From an uncultured Paenibacillus sp. (GTDB lineage: Bacteria; Bacillota; Bacilli; Paenibacillales; Paenibacillaceae), in contig CALAWP010000087.1 in NCBI GenBank assembly GCA_937895345.1, positions 1 through 52,178 of the forward strand: a stretch of 52,178 nt of DNA, written 5' to 3'. Positions within the stretch are counted from its first letter, which is position 1; the number at the start of each line of letters is the position of its first letter. The position numbers and the translations under genes are program-made. Positions 16,596 through 25,301 of the stretch are shown piece after piece. The notes under the pieces were generated by a model. That model ran no database searches and was not told the origin of the DNA. It was given only the letters and a program-made list of their open reading frames with translations.

Positions 16596-17603
16596 TTAAT
16601 GAACTTGACTGAGCTGCTCCAAATCTTGAGCCACTTTCTCCACCATTTGAACGAACGAGGCCAGCTCCTGGGAACGTGCGGCTTGATTGCGCGCTTCCGT
16701 CGATGTGTGGATCGATTCGTGCCGCACCGCATTCAGCTTCCCTTCGATTTCGGCGAGCTTCGCCTGAATGCCCTCCAGCGCGGAACGCGACGATGCCGCC
16801 AGCTTCCTTACCTCGTTGGCGACAACCTCGAAGCCTCTTCCTTGCTCTCCGGCCCTTGCCGCTTCGATCGCCGCGTTCAAGCCGAGCAAGTGGGTCTGAT
16901 CGGACAAGCCCCGTATTAGAACGCCCATTTCTCCGATGCCTTCAAGCTCGACGCGCAGCTCCTCGAGAAGCGTATGCGTCTTCTCCTGGGAATTTGAAGT
17001 CGAAATGGCCGTCGCCGCTATCGTTTGCGCTCCCTTGTCCAGCTCGACCATCAGGGAAGCCAGCTCCTGCACGGCCGCCGTCACTGTCGTCAACATGTTG
17101 GACCGCGAATCCGCCAGCTCCTGAATCCGCATCTGCTCATGCCGGTTATAAGCCTCCAGCACGAACTGGGCGTCCAGATTAAACATTTTCGTAAGCGATT
17201 GAACGACGGCCAGCCAGCGCTCCGGAATGCGGCGCTTCAAGACGTCCGTGGCAATATTCAAATAGGTCATGTAAGTGCCCAAATACCAGTTCGTCGTCAG
17301 TCCGATGCGGGAATGAACGGCGCCGATCCGAATCCGGTTGTCGATAAACGGCTCGTCGATCACGCCGTCGGCCAGCGACATCCAATACACTCTTTGCGTA
17401 TCCTTCAGCCGTTCCACGCTGCTCACTTTCTCGATCAGCTCCAGCAGCTCGGGCTGGTTGCCGATATGGTCGTAGAAACGGTCTACCACTTCCTCCACGA
17501 TTTCCTGAAATATCGGCCTGTGTTCCTTCAGCAGCTGCAAATCGTCTGACGTAATCCCCGTATAATTCAATTGCTTCAGGCGTTCTTCCGATACTTTAAT
17601 CAA
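16596..17603 (-). CDS. hemAT: Globin-coupled methyl-accepting transducer, HemAT-like
   Basis: 335-aa soluble aerotaxis-type sensor. Residues ~1-165 are a protoglobin sensor with probable proximal haem ligand H97 (GAVHSRIGL). The C-terminal half is a methyl-accepting signalling domain with the conserved hairpin tip GLNAAIEAARAGEQGRGF. No transmembrane segments. The TTG start at 17603 has AAGGGGAG 9 nt upstream. HemAT of B. subtilis (432 aa) senses oxygen and signals to CheA; this copy has a shorter signalling coiled coil, so its partner or output may differ. Monocistronic. Confidence 0.9.
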   Translation of the reverse strand: MIKVSEERLKQLNYTGITSDDLQLLKEHRPIFQEIVEEVVDRFYDHIGNQPELLELIEKVSSVERLKDTQRVYWMSLADGVIDEPFIDNRIRIGAVHSRIGLTTNWYLGTYMTYLNIATDVLKRRIPERWLAVVQSLTKMFNLDAQFVLEAYNRHEQMRIQELADSRSNMLTTVTAAVQELASLMVELDKGAQTIAATAISTSNSQEKTHTLLEELRVELEGIGEMGVLIRGLSDQTHLLGLNAAIEAARAGEQGRGFEVVANEVRKLAASSRSALEGIQAKLAEIEGKLNAVRHESIHTSTEARNQAARSQELASFVQMVEKVAQDLEQLSQVH

Positions 17604-17801
17604 TGGTCACGACTCCCCTTAATCAACGTTTGATGTAGTAAGCTTATAGCTATTATATCGGCAAAGGGGAGCATTTCCATAGTCTTTGTTCAAAAAAAGC
17701 CCAGCGAAGACTCGCGCCGGCGCATGCAGCAAAGCCGGAGAACGACAAGGCGTTCGCCGGCTCGGTGCATCGGTCATTCGGAACGTATCGGGCGGCCGCC
17801 G

Positions 17802-19697
17802 CTACCGGTTCAACAGGCTGCCTACGTACCGGAGCAGCTCATTGGCGCAAACCGGGCAGTACTGATGCTCGTCGATCAGCCGTTTCGTCACCTCGTTGAT
17901 CCGTTTCAGCTGGCTTTCGTCCGGCGTCTTCGTGGACGTCGTAATTTTGACGATGTCCTTCAAATCGGCGAACAGCTTTTTTTCCACCGCTTCCCGCAGC
18001 CGCTCGTGGCTCGTAAAATCAAACTTTTTCCCTTTGCGGGAATAGGACGAGATGCGGATCAATATTTCTTCGCGGAACGCCTTTTTGGCGTTTTCCGATA
18101 CGCCGATTTGCTCCTCGATCGACCTCATCAGCCGCTCATCCGGGTCCATCTCCTCGCCCGTCAGCGGATCCTTAATTTTGGCCCAGTTGCAGTAGGCTTC
18201 GATGTTGTCGAGGTAGTTTTCAAACAGCGTGCGCGCCGACTCCTCGAACGAATAAACGAACGCCTTTTGAATTTCTTTTTTGGCCAGGCTGTCGTATTCC
18301 TTGCGCGCGATCGAAATATAGTTCAAATACCGCTCCCGCTCTTCCTTCGTTATCGAAGGATGCTGATCCAGGCCGTCCTTGAGCGCCCGCAGCACATCCA
18401 GCGCATTGATGCACTGCATGTCGTGTTTGATCAGCGCGCTCGAAATCCGGTTGATGACGTAGCGGGGATCGATGCCGGTCATCCCTTCCTCGACATATTC
18501 GTTTTGCATTTCCTTCAGATCGGCTTCCTTGAAGCCTTCGACCTCCTGGCCGTCGTACATGCGCATCTTTTTGACCAAATCCATGCCCTGCTTTTTCGTT
18601 TCCTTCAGCCGGGTCAGAATGGAGAAGATCGCCGCCGCCCGCAGCGCATGAGGCGCAATATGAATATGACGCATGTCGCTTTGGGAGATCAGCTTCGCAT
18701 ATATTTTTTCCTCCTCCGACACCTTCAAGTTGTACGGAATCGGCATGACGATCATCCGCGACTGAAGCGCCTCGTTTTTCTTGTTGCCGATAAACGACTT
18801 GTATTCGGATTCGTTCGTATGGGCGATAATGAGCTCGTCGGCGCTGATCAAGGCGAACCGGCCGGCCTTAAAATTGCCTTCCTGGGTCAGGGACAGCAGG
18901 TTCCACAAAAACTTCTCGTCGCATTTCAGCATTTCCTGAAACTCCATCAGCCCGCGGTTGGCCTTGTTGAGCTCCCCGTCGAACCGGTAAGCCCGCGGGT
19001 CGGATTCGGAGCCGTATTCCGTAATGGTCGAAAAGTCGATGCTGCCCGTCAAATCGGCGATATCCTGCGACTTCGGATCGGATGGACTGAACGTGCCGAT
19101 GCCGACCCGGTTATCCTCCGAGATGAACACGCGCTCCACTTGCACCTGCTCGATATTGCCGCCGTAATCGGTCTGCAGCCGAAGCTGGCAGGACGGGCAT
19201 AGATTGCCTTCGATTCGGACATTCAGCTCCTTCTCGATTTCCGGCCTCAGCTCGTGAGGAATCAAATGCAGCGGGTCCTCGTGCATCGGACAGCCCCTGA
19301 TGGCGTATACCGCCCCCCGCTCCGTCCGCGAAAATTTCTCCAGCCCCTTTTTCAGCATCGTCACAATGGTCGACTTCCCGCCGCTTACCGGGCCCATTAG
19401 GAGCAGGATACGCTTGCGCACATCCAGCCTGCGCGCGGCGGAATGAAAATATTCTTCTACGAGCTTTTCGATCGCACGGTCAAGCCCGAATATTTCCTGT
19501 TCGAAAAATTTGTACTTCTTGGAGCCTCCGACGTCCTCCACGCCGTAGGATTCGATCATCTCGTACACGCGAGCATGGGCGGTCATCGCCGGAGAAGGGT
19601 CCTTTCGAAGCAATTCGATATAGTCCTTGAAAGTCCCCGACCACGCCAGCCTTTCGCTCTCCGCCTGATATTCCGCCAATCGTTTGAAAATATCCAT
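17802..19697 (-). CDS. prkA: PrkA family AAA+ protein (serine kinase/protease-like)
   Basis: 631 aa, the same length as B. subtilis PrkA. N-terminal AAA+ domain with Walker A GPVSGGKST (residues 102-110) and a C-terminal kinase-like region. Two CxxC pairs (CPSC mid-protein, CPVC near the C-terminus). PrkA was described as a kinase involved in sporulation; later work suggests AAA+ protease activity, so the biochemical label is unsettled. Ribosome site GGGAGGAGG 7 nt before ATG. Its usual partners are YhbH/YeaH and SpoVR/YcgB; SpoVR is present 8 kb away on the other strand, YhbH is not in the window. Confidence 0.95.
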   Translation of the reverse strand: MDIFKRLAEYQAESERLAWSGTFKDYIELLRKDPSPAMTAHARVYEMIESYGVEDVGGSKKYKFFEQEIFGLDRAIEKLVEEYFHSAARRLDVRKRILLLMGPVSGGKSTIVTMLKKGLEKFSRTERGAVYAIRGCPMHEDPLHLIPHELRPEIEKELNVRIEGNLCPSCQLRLQTDYGGNIEQVQVERVFISEDNRVGIGTFSPSDPKSQDIADLTGSIDFSTITEYGSESDPRAYRFDGELNKANRGLMEFQEMLKCDEKFLWNLLSLTQEGNFKAGRFALISADELIIAHTNESEYKSFIGNKKNEALQSRMIVMPIPYNLKVSEEEKIYAKLISQSDMRHIHIAPHALRAAAIFSILTRLKETKKQGMDLVKKMRMYDGQEVEGFKEADLKEMQNEYVEEGMTGIDPRYVINRISSALIKHDMQCINALDVLRALKDGLDQHPSITKEERERYLNYISIARKEYDSLAKKEIQKAFVYSFEESARTLFENYLDNIEAYCNWAKIKDPLTGEEMDPDERLMRSIEEQIGVSENAKKAFREEILIRISSYSRKGKKFDFTSHERLREAVEKKLFADLKDIVKITTSTKTPDESQLKRINEVTKRLIDEHQYCPVCANELLRYVGSLLNR

Positions 19698-19884
19698 GCC
19701 GTGCCTCCTCCCATCGCATCCGCTTTCCGCTATTTAAGTAACCGCTCGGGACGATTCCATGCCTATGCTCGAGAGCAAACGTCTTTTTTTGAAGTATTAC
19801 ATTTCTATGCTTATTCCAGCGCGAAATTGACGATTATTTTAAGCTCGATTCCCGTAAGCCTCGACATCATCCACCAAAGCTCTG

Positions 19885-19892
19885 CTATAATA
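19885..19892 (+). promoter_or_regulatory. extended -10 promoter for the DUF2161 gene
   Basis: TGCTATAAT (19884-19892), extended -10. No good -35 at 17 bp; TCGACA lies 20 bp upstream. Confidence 0.45.
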
Positions 19893-19940
19893 AACAAGAG
19901 CTTATGTTCGCCAAACTATCGGGAACCGGGAGAGATCGGC

Positions 19941-20660
19941 ATGGCCGTAGGCAAGGAAGAAGAATTGTACATACCCGTCAAGCATCATTACGAGAAGCAA
20001 GGCTATGAAGTAAAAAGCGAAGTGATGAACTGCGATATGGTCGCCGTTCATCCGGACGGAGGCGGAACGGTCATCGTCGAAATGAAAAAGACGTTCAACC
20101 TGGCCTTGCTGCTGCAAGGCGTCGAACGTCTTCGGCTGAATTGCGACGTCATGCTCGCCGTAGAGCGCAACCGCAAAAAAAGCGGCGCCCACAACCAGCG
20201 CTTCGGCGATCTGACCGAGCTGTGCCGCATGTTGGGATTGGGGCTGATGACGGTCACGTTCTACAAGACGAAGGCGCCCGCCGTCGAGGTGCTCTGCGAG
20301 CCCGGCGACGCGCCGCGAAGAGGAATCCGCCATAAACGGAAGGAACGTCTCCTGACGGAATTTCGGGAACGAAGCGGCGATTACAACGTCGGCGGCAGCA
20401 CCGGACGGAAGCTGGTGACGGCCTATCGCGAGAAAGCGCTCCGCTTGGCCTATGCGCTTCATGCGAAAGGGCCGTCTTCGCCCAGCCAGCTGGCTGCCCT
20501 CACCGGCATCCCCAAAAGCGGCGACATGCTGCGCCACAATTATTACGGATGGTTCAGGCGCATCGAACGCGGCAAATACGCCTTGCAGCCGCAAGGCGTC
20601 CAAGCTTTGGAGCAGTACCGCGGCGTGATCGCCGACTGGATCGTCAGCTCCGGACTGTAA
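19941..20660 (+). CDS. DUF2161 protein with PD-(D/E)XK nuclease-like fold
   Basis: 239-aa cytoplasmic protein. The N-terminal half has a PD-(D/E)XK arrangement: D32 in CDMVAV and E47-x-K49 in VIVEMKK, with alternating strands and helices. The C-terminal ~90 residues form a helical region resembling a winged helix (PSSPSQLAALTGIPKSGDMLRHNYYGWFRRI). The family is annotated as a putative phosphodiesterase/nuclease with no established role. ATG at 19941 follows a GGGAGAG ribosome site. The stop lies inside the convergent aminotransferase gene (17-bp overlap). No toxin, antitoxin or methylase partner is adjacent, so a restriction or defence role is unsupported. Confidence 0.82.
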   Translation: MAVGKEEELYIPVKHHYEKQGYEVKSEVMNCDMVAVHPDGGGTVIVEMKKTFNLALLLQGVERLRLNCDVMLAVERNRKKSGAHNQRFGDLTELCRMLGLGLMTVTFYKTKAPAVEVLCEPGDAPRRGIRHKRKERLLTEFRERSGDYNVGGSTGRKLVTAYREKALRLAYALHAKGPSSPSQLAALTGIPKSGDMLRHNYYGWFRRIERGKYALQPQGVQALEQYRGVIADWIVSSGL

Positions 20661-21840
20661 ATTCCCCGATCGCCTCGATCAAGCGGGCGACGCCGTGCTC
20701 GGTGCGGGCCCCCTTGTTATGGGTGAAGTTAAGACGGGCCGTATTGCGCTGGGCGTCGTTCGCATAAAACGAGCTTCCCGGCACGAAGGCAACCCCTTTC
20801 TGCACCGAGCATCGGAGCAGCGCTTCCGCATCGAGGCCGTCCGGCAGCTCCAGCCACAGAAACATGCCGCCCTTCGGCTTCGTCCATCTGATGTCGGGCA
20901 AGGCTGCTTCGGCAAGAAGACGGTGCATCTCCTCCATTCGCGTGCCGTATTCCTTCGAGATGAGCCCGATATGGACGTCCAGATCGAAGCCGTTCAGCAA
21001 TTGGCTTAAGATTTGCTGATCCATCGCGCTCGAATGCAAATCGCTGGCCTGCTTCGCCTTGGCCATCATCCGGATGACGCGGCTGTCCCCGATCGCCCAG
21101 CCGGTGCGCAGTGCCGGAGCGACCGTCTTGGAGAACGTGCTGGTATAAATGACCGCTCCGTTCTCGACGCCGCCCTCCAGCGCCATCATGGACGGATATT
21201 GCTCGTCTTCGCGGAACTTAATGTCACCGTACGGGTCGTCCTCGATGATCAGTACACCGTTCTTCCGGCACAGCTCCAGCAGCTGCCGTCTCCGTTCCGT
21301 GCTCCATACCCGCCCGGTCGGGTTGCCGAACGTCGGCACGGCATACATCAGCTTTGGACGATGAAGCCTTATCAGTTCGGCTGCCGATTCCGGAACGATG
21401 CCGAACTCGTCGCTTTCGGCGGCTGCGACGTTCAGCCCGTGCATCGCGAAAACTTGCAAGCCGGCCAAATAGGTGGGCTTTTCCACCAATATCGTATCAC
21501 CGGGCTCGGTCAGCACCGAGACGATCAAGTCGATCGCCTGCTGCGAGCCGGTCGTCAATATCATCTGGTCGACGTTCGCCCGGATGCCCTTTGCCGCCAT
21601 TCTTTCCGTCAGCTGTTCGCGCAGCGGCGCATAACCTTCGGTCAAACCGTATTGGAGCGATCCGGGACCGGCAGACAACGCGCGGTCGGCCGCTTCGCGA
21701 ATCGCCGGAACGGGAAACAGCTCCTCCGCCGGCAGTCCGCCCGCAAACGAAATCATGTCTTTCCCTTGCGTCAGCTTCAAGATGTCGCGAACCGCGGAAG
21801 ACTTTAATTGGAGTACTCTAGATGAAAAACGATAGTCCAT
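20644..21840 (-). CDS. PLP-dependent aminotransferase, class I/II (2-aminoadipate/LysN-like)
   Basis: 398-aa fold-type I aminotransferase. Landmarks: GGLPAEELFP near the N-terminus, TTGSQQAIDL, NPTGRVWS with the Asn that contacts PLP, EDDPYGD, and the PLP-binding Lys in STFSKTVAPALRTGW. It resembles stand-alone relatives of MocR C-terminal domains and LysN-type 2-aminoadipate or multi-substrate aminotransferases; the exact amino donor is not predictable. Strong ribosome site AAGGAGGC. 3' end overlaps the convergent DUF2161 gene. Confidence 0.9.
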   Translation of the reverse strand: MDYRFSSRVLQLKSSAVRDILKLTQGKDMISFAGGLPAEELFPVPAIREAADRALSAGPGSLQYGLTEGYAPLREQLTERMAAKGIRANVDQMILTTGSQQAIDLIVSVLTEPGDTILVEKPTYLAGLQVFAMHGLNVAAAESDEFGIVPESAAELIRLHRPKLMYAVPTFGNPTGRVWSTERRRQLLELCRKNGVLIIEDDPYGDIKFREDEQYPSMMALEGGVENGAVIYTSTFSKTVAPALRTGWAIGDSRVIRMMAKAKQASDLHSSAMDQQILSQLLNGFDLDVHIGLISKEYGTRMEEMHRLLAEAALPDIRWTKPKGGMFLWLELPDGLDAEALLRCSVQKGVAFVPGSSFYANDAQRNTARLNFTHNKGARTEHGVARLIEAIGEFTVRS

Positions 21841-21923
21841 ATGGCGTTGCCTCCTTGTCGTATACTATCCATTTTACACTATTCGGCGGCTCTGCGTTAA
21901 CAATGTGTTCACAACATTTAAAG

Positions 21924-21952
21924 TTTTCTTTTGGGCTTCCGTTGGGTATAAT
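21924..21952 (+). promoter_or_regulatory. promoter of the 32-aa membrane protein
   Basis: TATAAT at 21947-21952, 17 bp after a weak TTTTCT -35 at 21924-21929. Confidence 0.5.
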
Positions 21953-21981
21953 ATATGTAGCTAATTTGGAGGTGTCGAGAC

Positions 21982-22080
21982 ATGTCGATCAACTTTTATA
22001 TCGTGATGACGGTGTTTATTCTGTTTATCGCTGCCATTCTTACCAGCTCGTATAACGACGACAAGACCAAAGGGCTGTAA
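21982..22080 (+). CDS. 32-aa single-span membrane protein
   Basis: A complete miniature gene: TATAAT promoter, GGAGGTG ribosome site with 7-nt spacing, ATG, TAA and its own strong terminator. The product begins MSINFYIVMTVFILFIAAIL and ends in a polar DDKTKGL tail, i.e. one membrane helix with a short charged C-terminus. I do not recognise the family. Small Firmicute proteins of this type include membrane-bound modulators and toxin-like peptides; no antisense RNA is evident. It lies divergently between the aminotransferase and the AbrB-like gene. Confidence 0.8.
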   Translation: MSINFYIVMTVFILFIAAILTSSYNDDKTKGL

Positions 22081-22105
22081 TACACGGATTGTCCGGAAAC
22101 AAGCA

Positions 22106-22149
22106 AGAAGCTTTCCGTCCTGCGCCGCAGGCAACGGAAAGCTTCTTTT
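22106..22149 (+). terminator. terminator of the 32-aa protein gene
   Basis: 13-bp perfect stem (22106-22118 with 22134-22146) ending in TTTTC; also in position to terminate the convergent AbrB-like gene. Confidence 0.85.
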
Positions 22150-22199
22150 CATTAACGGCAGCCGCCGCGCGGACCGGCTTGGCCGGCCCTTCGCGGCAA

Positions 22200-22451
22200 T
22201 TATCGGGTCAGATGCCCCATCTCGCCCATGCATTGGGCGCAAACATAGCGGTCCTTAAAGTCCCGCACCTCATCCATGGAACCGCAGAAGACGCATTTGG
22301 GACGATATCTTTCAAGAACGATATGATCGCCTTGAACGAATATTTCAACGGGATCCCCTTCGTTCATCATATATCGCTTTCTCAATGATTTCGGAAGCAC
22401 GATACGTCCTAGCTGGTCTACCTTTCTTACGACGCCTGCTGGTTTCATCAT
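22200..22451 (-). CDS. AbrB/SpoVT-family transition-state regulator with C-terminal zinc-ribbon-like tail
   Basis: 83-aa DNA-binding protein. The N-terminal 45 residues are an AbrB swapped-hairpin domain (GVVRKVDQLGRIVLPKSLRKR, EGDPVEIFV). Instead of the Bacillus AbrB tail, the C-terminus has two CxxC pairs (CVFC, CAQC) about 20 residues apart, suggesting a metal-binding ribbon. Start placed at ATG 22451, with ATG 22448 equally possible; the GTG at 22457 lies inside the AGAGGTG ribosome site. Likely controls post-exponential genes; targets unknown. Confidence 0.88.
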   Translation of the reverse strand: MMKPAGVVRKVDQLGRIVLPKSLRKRYMMNEGDPVEIFVQGDHIVLERYRPKCVFCGSMDEVRDFKDRYVCAQCMGEMGHLTR

Positions 22452-22567
22452 TTTCACCTCTTTTATGTCGAAATTTGCAAGCCATTTGAGAAACCTGTGC
22501 GATTATTACTTTTCGACGCAGGCCGGACAAATCCTTCCCAATCTTCAAAATTGTAATTTTCGCGCAA

Positions 22568-23032
22568 TTATCGCAGCCCGGCAAAGCCCGTTTGCCTTAA
22601 CGCCTCGTAAACGACAATCGCGGCGGAATTCGACAAATTTAGCGACCGCACCTGGTCCGTCATCGGCATCCGGATGCACGTCTCCGCATTTTCGTCGATC
22701 AGCGCTTGAGGCAGTCCTTTCGTTTCTTTGCCAAATACAAAAAAATCGCCGTCCCGATATTGAAAGTCGGAATACAGCTTGACCGCTCTCGTGCTCGTAT
22801 AAAAAAACCGCCCTTCCGGATAGAGGCTCCGCACCTCGTCGAAGGAATCGTGGTAGTGCACCTTTACCGCATGCCAATAATCCAGGCCGGCCCGCTTCAA
22901 CGTTCGGTCGTCCGTCTGAAAGCCGAGCGGCCGCACCAAATGCAGATGCGTGCCCGTAGCGGCGCACGTTCGCGCGATGTTGCCGGTATTGGCCGGAATT
23001 TCCGGCTCGACCAGCACGATATGAAACGCCAT
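22568..23032 (-). CDS. trmL: tRNA (cytidine/uridine-34-2'-O)-methyltransferase
   Basis: 154-aa SPOUT methyltransferase that 2'-O-methylates the wobble nucleotide of leucine tRNAs using SAM. Family motifs: PANTGNIARTC, FGKETKGLP and the knot-forming MPMTDQVRSLNLSNSAAI. ATG at 23032 follows GAGAGGGGAG with 5-6 nt spacing; the 6 codons upstream are not needed. Divergent from the response-regulator gene, 110 bp upstream of the AbrB-like gene. Confidence 0.95.
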   Translation of the reverse strand: MAFHIVLVEPEIPANTGNIARTCAATGTHLHLVRPLGFQTDDRTLKRAGLDYWHAVKVHYHDSFDEVRSLYPEGRFFYTSTRAVKLYSDFQYRDGDFFVFGKETKGLPQALIDENAETCIRMPMTDQVRSLNLSNSAAIVVYEALRQTGFAGLR

Positions 23033-23179
23033 GTTGTCTCCCCCTCTCACTAAGCGGCTTAGCCGGTATTGGTCCCGGACTCGCAGCAGTTTTTACATTC
23101 GCTTTACGTACCGTTAATCCAACGCGAACCGTTCCCCTTCATAATATGGAGCATCACTGGAATTAAAGGAGATAAGTCC

Positions 23180-23896
23180 ATGCGTAAAAAAATATTGGTG
23201 GTGGATGACGAGCCGTCGATCTCCATGTTGATCGAGTTCAACTTAAAACTTGCCGGATTTGAAGTTCGATGCGCCGGCGACGGCGAGGCCGTGTTCGAAA
23301 TGCTCAAGCCATTCCGGCCGGATTTGATCGTGCTGGATCTGATGCTCCCCAAGATGGACGGTTTGCAAGTATGCCGCGAGCTGCGCAAGCAGAACAATGC
23401 CGTTCCCATTATTATGCTGACGGCGCTTCAAGACGTAACGGACAAAATTACGGGCCTGGACAACGGCGCCGACGATTATATGACCAAACCGTTCAGCCCG
23501 CAGGAGCTTATATCCCGCATTCAGGCGATCTTCCGCCGTCTTCAGACGCTGCCCGGCATCCAGGAGGAGACCCGTTACACGATCGGCCGTCTGACCGTCC
23601 TGCCCGAACAGCGCGAAGTCATGCTGGACGGCAAGCCCGTCGAGCTGACGCCGAAGGAATTCGAGCTGCTGCTGTTCCTTTGCCGTCACAAGGGCAAGGT
23701 GCTCAGCCGCCAGCAGCTTCTGCACGGCGTATGGGACTATCATTTCCTGGGCGACACGCGCATCGTGGATGTGCATATCAGCCATCTGCGCGACAAGATC
23801 GAGCGCAACGCCAAATCGCCGGAATATATTATGACCGTGCGCAACGTCGGCTATAAGATGCACAGCCCGAGCATGAACGAATCCTCATTTGCCTGA
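23180..23896 (+). CDS. OmpR/PhoB-family response regulator, orphan
   Basis: 238 aa: receiver domain with phospho-acceptor D53 (VLDLMLPKMDG), K in MTKPF, then a PhoB-type winged helix (LTPKEFELLLFL, RIVDVHISHLRDKI, VRNVGYKM). No histidine kinase gene is adjacent in either direction, so its kinase must be elsewhere. ATG 23180 has AAAGGAGA 7 nt upstream. Similar to WalR/PhoP-like regulators but the target cannot be assigned. A terminator follows. Confidence 0.92.
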   Translation: MRKKILVVDDEPSISMLIEFNLKLAGFEVRCAGDGEAVFEMLKPFRPDLIVLDLMLPKMDGLQVCRELRKQNNAVPIIMLTALQDVTDKITGLDNGADDYMTKPFSPQELISRIQAIFRRLQTLPGIQEETRYTIGRLTVLPEQREVMLDGKPVELTPKEFELLLFLCRHKGKVLSRQQLLHGVWDYHFLGDTRIVDVHISHLRDKIERNAKSPEYIMTVRNVGYKMHSPSMNESSFA

Positions 23897-23916
23897 TCGA
23901 ACCTCCAGCACTAAAG

Positions 23917-23957
23917 ACCGCCCTTCGCCTCGGTTCTCCGAAGCGAAGGGCGGTTCT
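23917..23957. terminator. bidirectional terminator between the response regulator and serC
   Basis: 12-bp perfect stem ACCGCCCTTCGC/GCGAAGGGCGGT with additional inner pairing, between convergent genes. Confidence 0.8.
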
Positions 23958-23966
23958 ATTGGCAGC

Positions 23967-25052
23967 TTAGCCGCGCTTGCGCATAAACTCGTTCATAAAT
24001 TGCGCCAGCGCCTGGCAGCTTTCCATCGTTACGGCGTTGTAAGTCGACGCTCTCAAGCCGCCGACGTCACGATGTCCCTTCAAGCCGACGAAGCCGTTTT
24101 GCTCCGACTCCTTCACAAACAGCTTTTCAAGCTCCTCGCTCGCCAGCCGGAACGTAATGTTCATGAGCGAGCGGCTTTGCGGCTGGGCGCAGCCTCTGTA
24201 GAAACCGCCGCTGCCGTCGATCGCGTCGTAGATCAGCTTCGTCTTGTCGCGATTGTACTGCTCTACGGCCGCCACTCCGCCTTTGCCTTTGATCCATTTC
24301 AATACGAGACCGACCATATATACCGCGAAGGAAGGAGGCGTATTGTAAAGCGAGCCGCTCTTGGCGTGGGTGTCGTACCGGAACATGGCCGGAATCGTCT
24401 TCGGGCTGTCTTGGGCCAGATCGTCGCGAATGATGACGACGGTTACGCCGGATGGCCCCAGGTTCTTTTGCGCGCCCGCATAAATGACGCCGAATTTGCC
24501 GATGTCGACCGGACGGCTCAAGATGTCGCTCGACATATCCGCCACAAGCGGAATGTCGCCGGTATCCGGAAACTCATGGAACTGCGTGCCGCCGATCGTT
24601 TCGTTCGATGTGAGGTGCAAATAAGAAGCGTTAGCCGGCACGGCAATTTCCGATACGTTCGGCATCCGCATAAAGCTGTCGGCCTCCGTCGAGGCCGCGA
24701 TGACGGTTTCTCCGACGATCTTCGCTTCCTTGATCGCTTTGCCCGCCCAAGCTCCGGTATGGACGAATGCGGCCGGACGTCCCTCGCGCAGCAGATTCAT
24801 CGGCAGCATGGCAAACTGCGTGCTGGCGCCGCCTTGCAGGAGGAGCACATGGTATCCGTCCGGGATGCCGAGCAATTCCTTCATCAGCTGCTGCGCTTCG
24901 TTGTTCACCGCTTCGTAAGCCACGCTTCTATGGGACATCTCCATAATCGACATCCCTGCGCCGTTATAATCGACAAATTGCTCTTGTGCCTGTTGAAGCA
25001 CTTCCAGCGGAATCGCCGCCGGTCCTGCGTTAAAATTATAGGCTCGCTTCAT
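23967..25052 (-). CDS. serC: Phosphoserine aminotransferase
   Basis: 361 aa, class IV (SerC) PLP enzyme converting 3-phosphohydroxypyruvate and glutamate to O-phosphoserine and 2-oxoglutarate. N-terminal NFNAGPAAIP and the PLP-Lys motif AGAQKNLGPSG are diagnostic, as is the C-terminal GHRDVGGLRASTYNA. Ribosome site GGTGGAGATGG. Own promoter at 25094-25122. serA and serB are not in the window. Confidence 0.97.
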   Translation of the reverse strand: MKRAYNFNAGPAAIPLEVLQQAQEQFVDYNGAGMSIMEMSHRSVAYEAVNNEAQQLMKELLGIPDGYHVLLLQGGASTQFAMLPMNLLREGRPAAFVHTGAWAGKAIKEAKIVGETVIAASTEADSFMRMPNVSEIAVPANASYLHLTSNETIGGTQFHEFPDTGDIPLVADMSSDILSRPVDIGKFGVIYAGAQKNLGPSGVTVVIIRDDLAQDSPKTIPAMFRYDTHAKSGSLYNTPPSFAVYMVGLVLKWIKGKGGVAAVEQYNRDKTKLIYDAIDGSGGFYRGCAQPQSRSLMNITFRLASEELEKLFVKESEQNGFVGLKGHRDVGGLRASTYNAVTMESCQALAQFMNEFMRKRG

Positions 25053-25093
25053 ATGTCCATCTCCACCCCTTGGTCTTTGTGCATGATATGGTT

Positions 25094-25122
25094 ATGATAG
25101 CAAGTTTGATGGCCCTCTTCAA
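25094..25122 (-). promoter_or_regulatory. serC promoter
   Basis: Minus-strand TTGAAG (25117-25122), 17 bp, TATCAT (25094-25099) preceded by TGC, an extended -10. Confidence 0.65.
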
Positions 25123-25243
25123 GTGAATTTAAGCCAAACCTCGCACAAAACTCGAACAAAACACGAAAACTTCATAATTATCATTCGGAAATAGCGAAAA
25201 CCTGACATGAACTCGAGAGCGCTTGGCGTCCTTGCCGGACAAG

Positions 25244-25271
25244 ACAAACGGGCCCTTGCGGGCCCGTTTGT
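25244..25271 (-). terminator. glnA terminator
   Basis: Stem ACAAACGGGCCC / GGGCCCGTTTGT (12 bp, 4-nt loop), about 30 bp after the glnA stop; weak T-tract. Confidence 0.75.
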
Positions 25272-25301
25272 ACAACCATATCGTATCGTATCGCCGTTCG
25301 A

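Noticed and set aside
17724..19202. 492-aa frame antisense to prkA
   Set aside because: Antisense shadow of a well-recognised gene.
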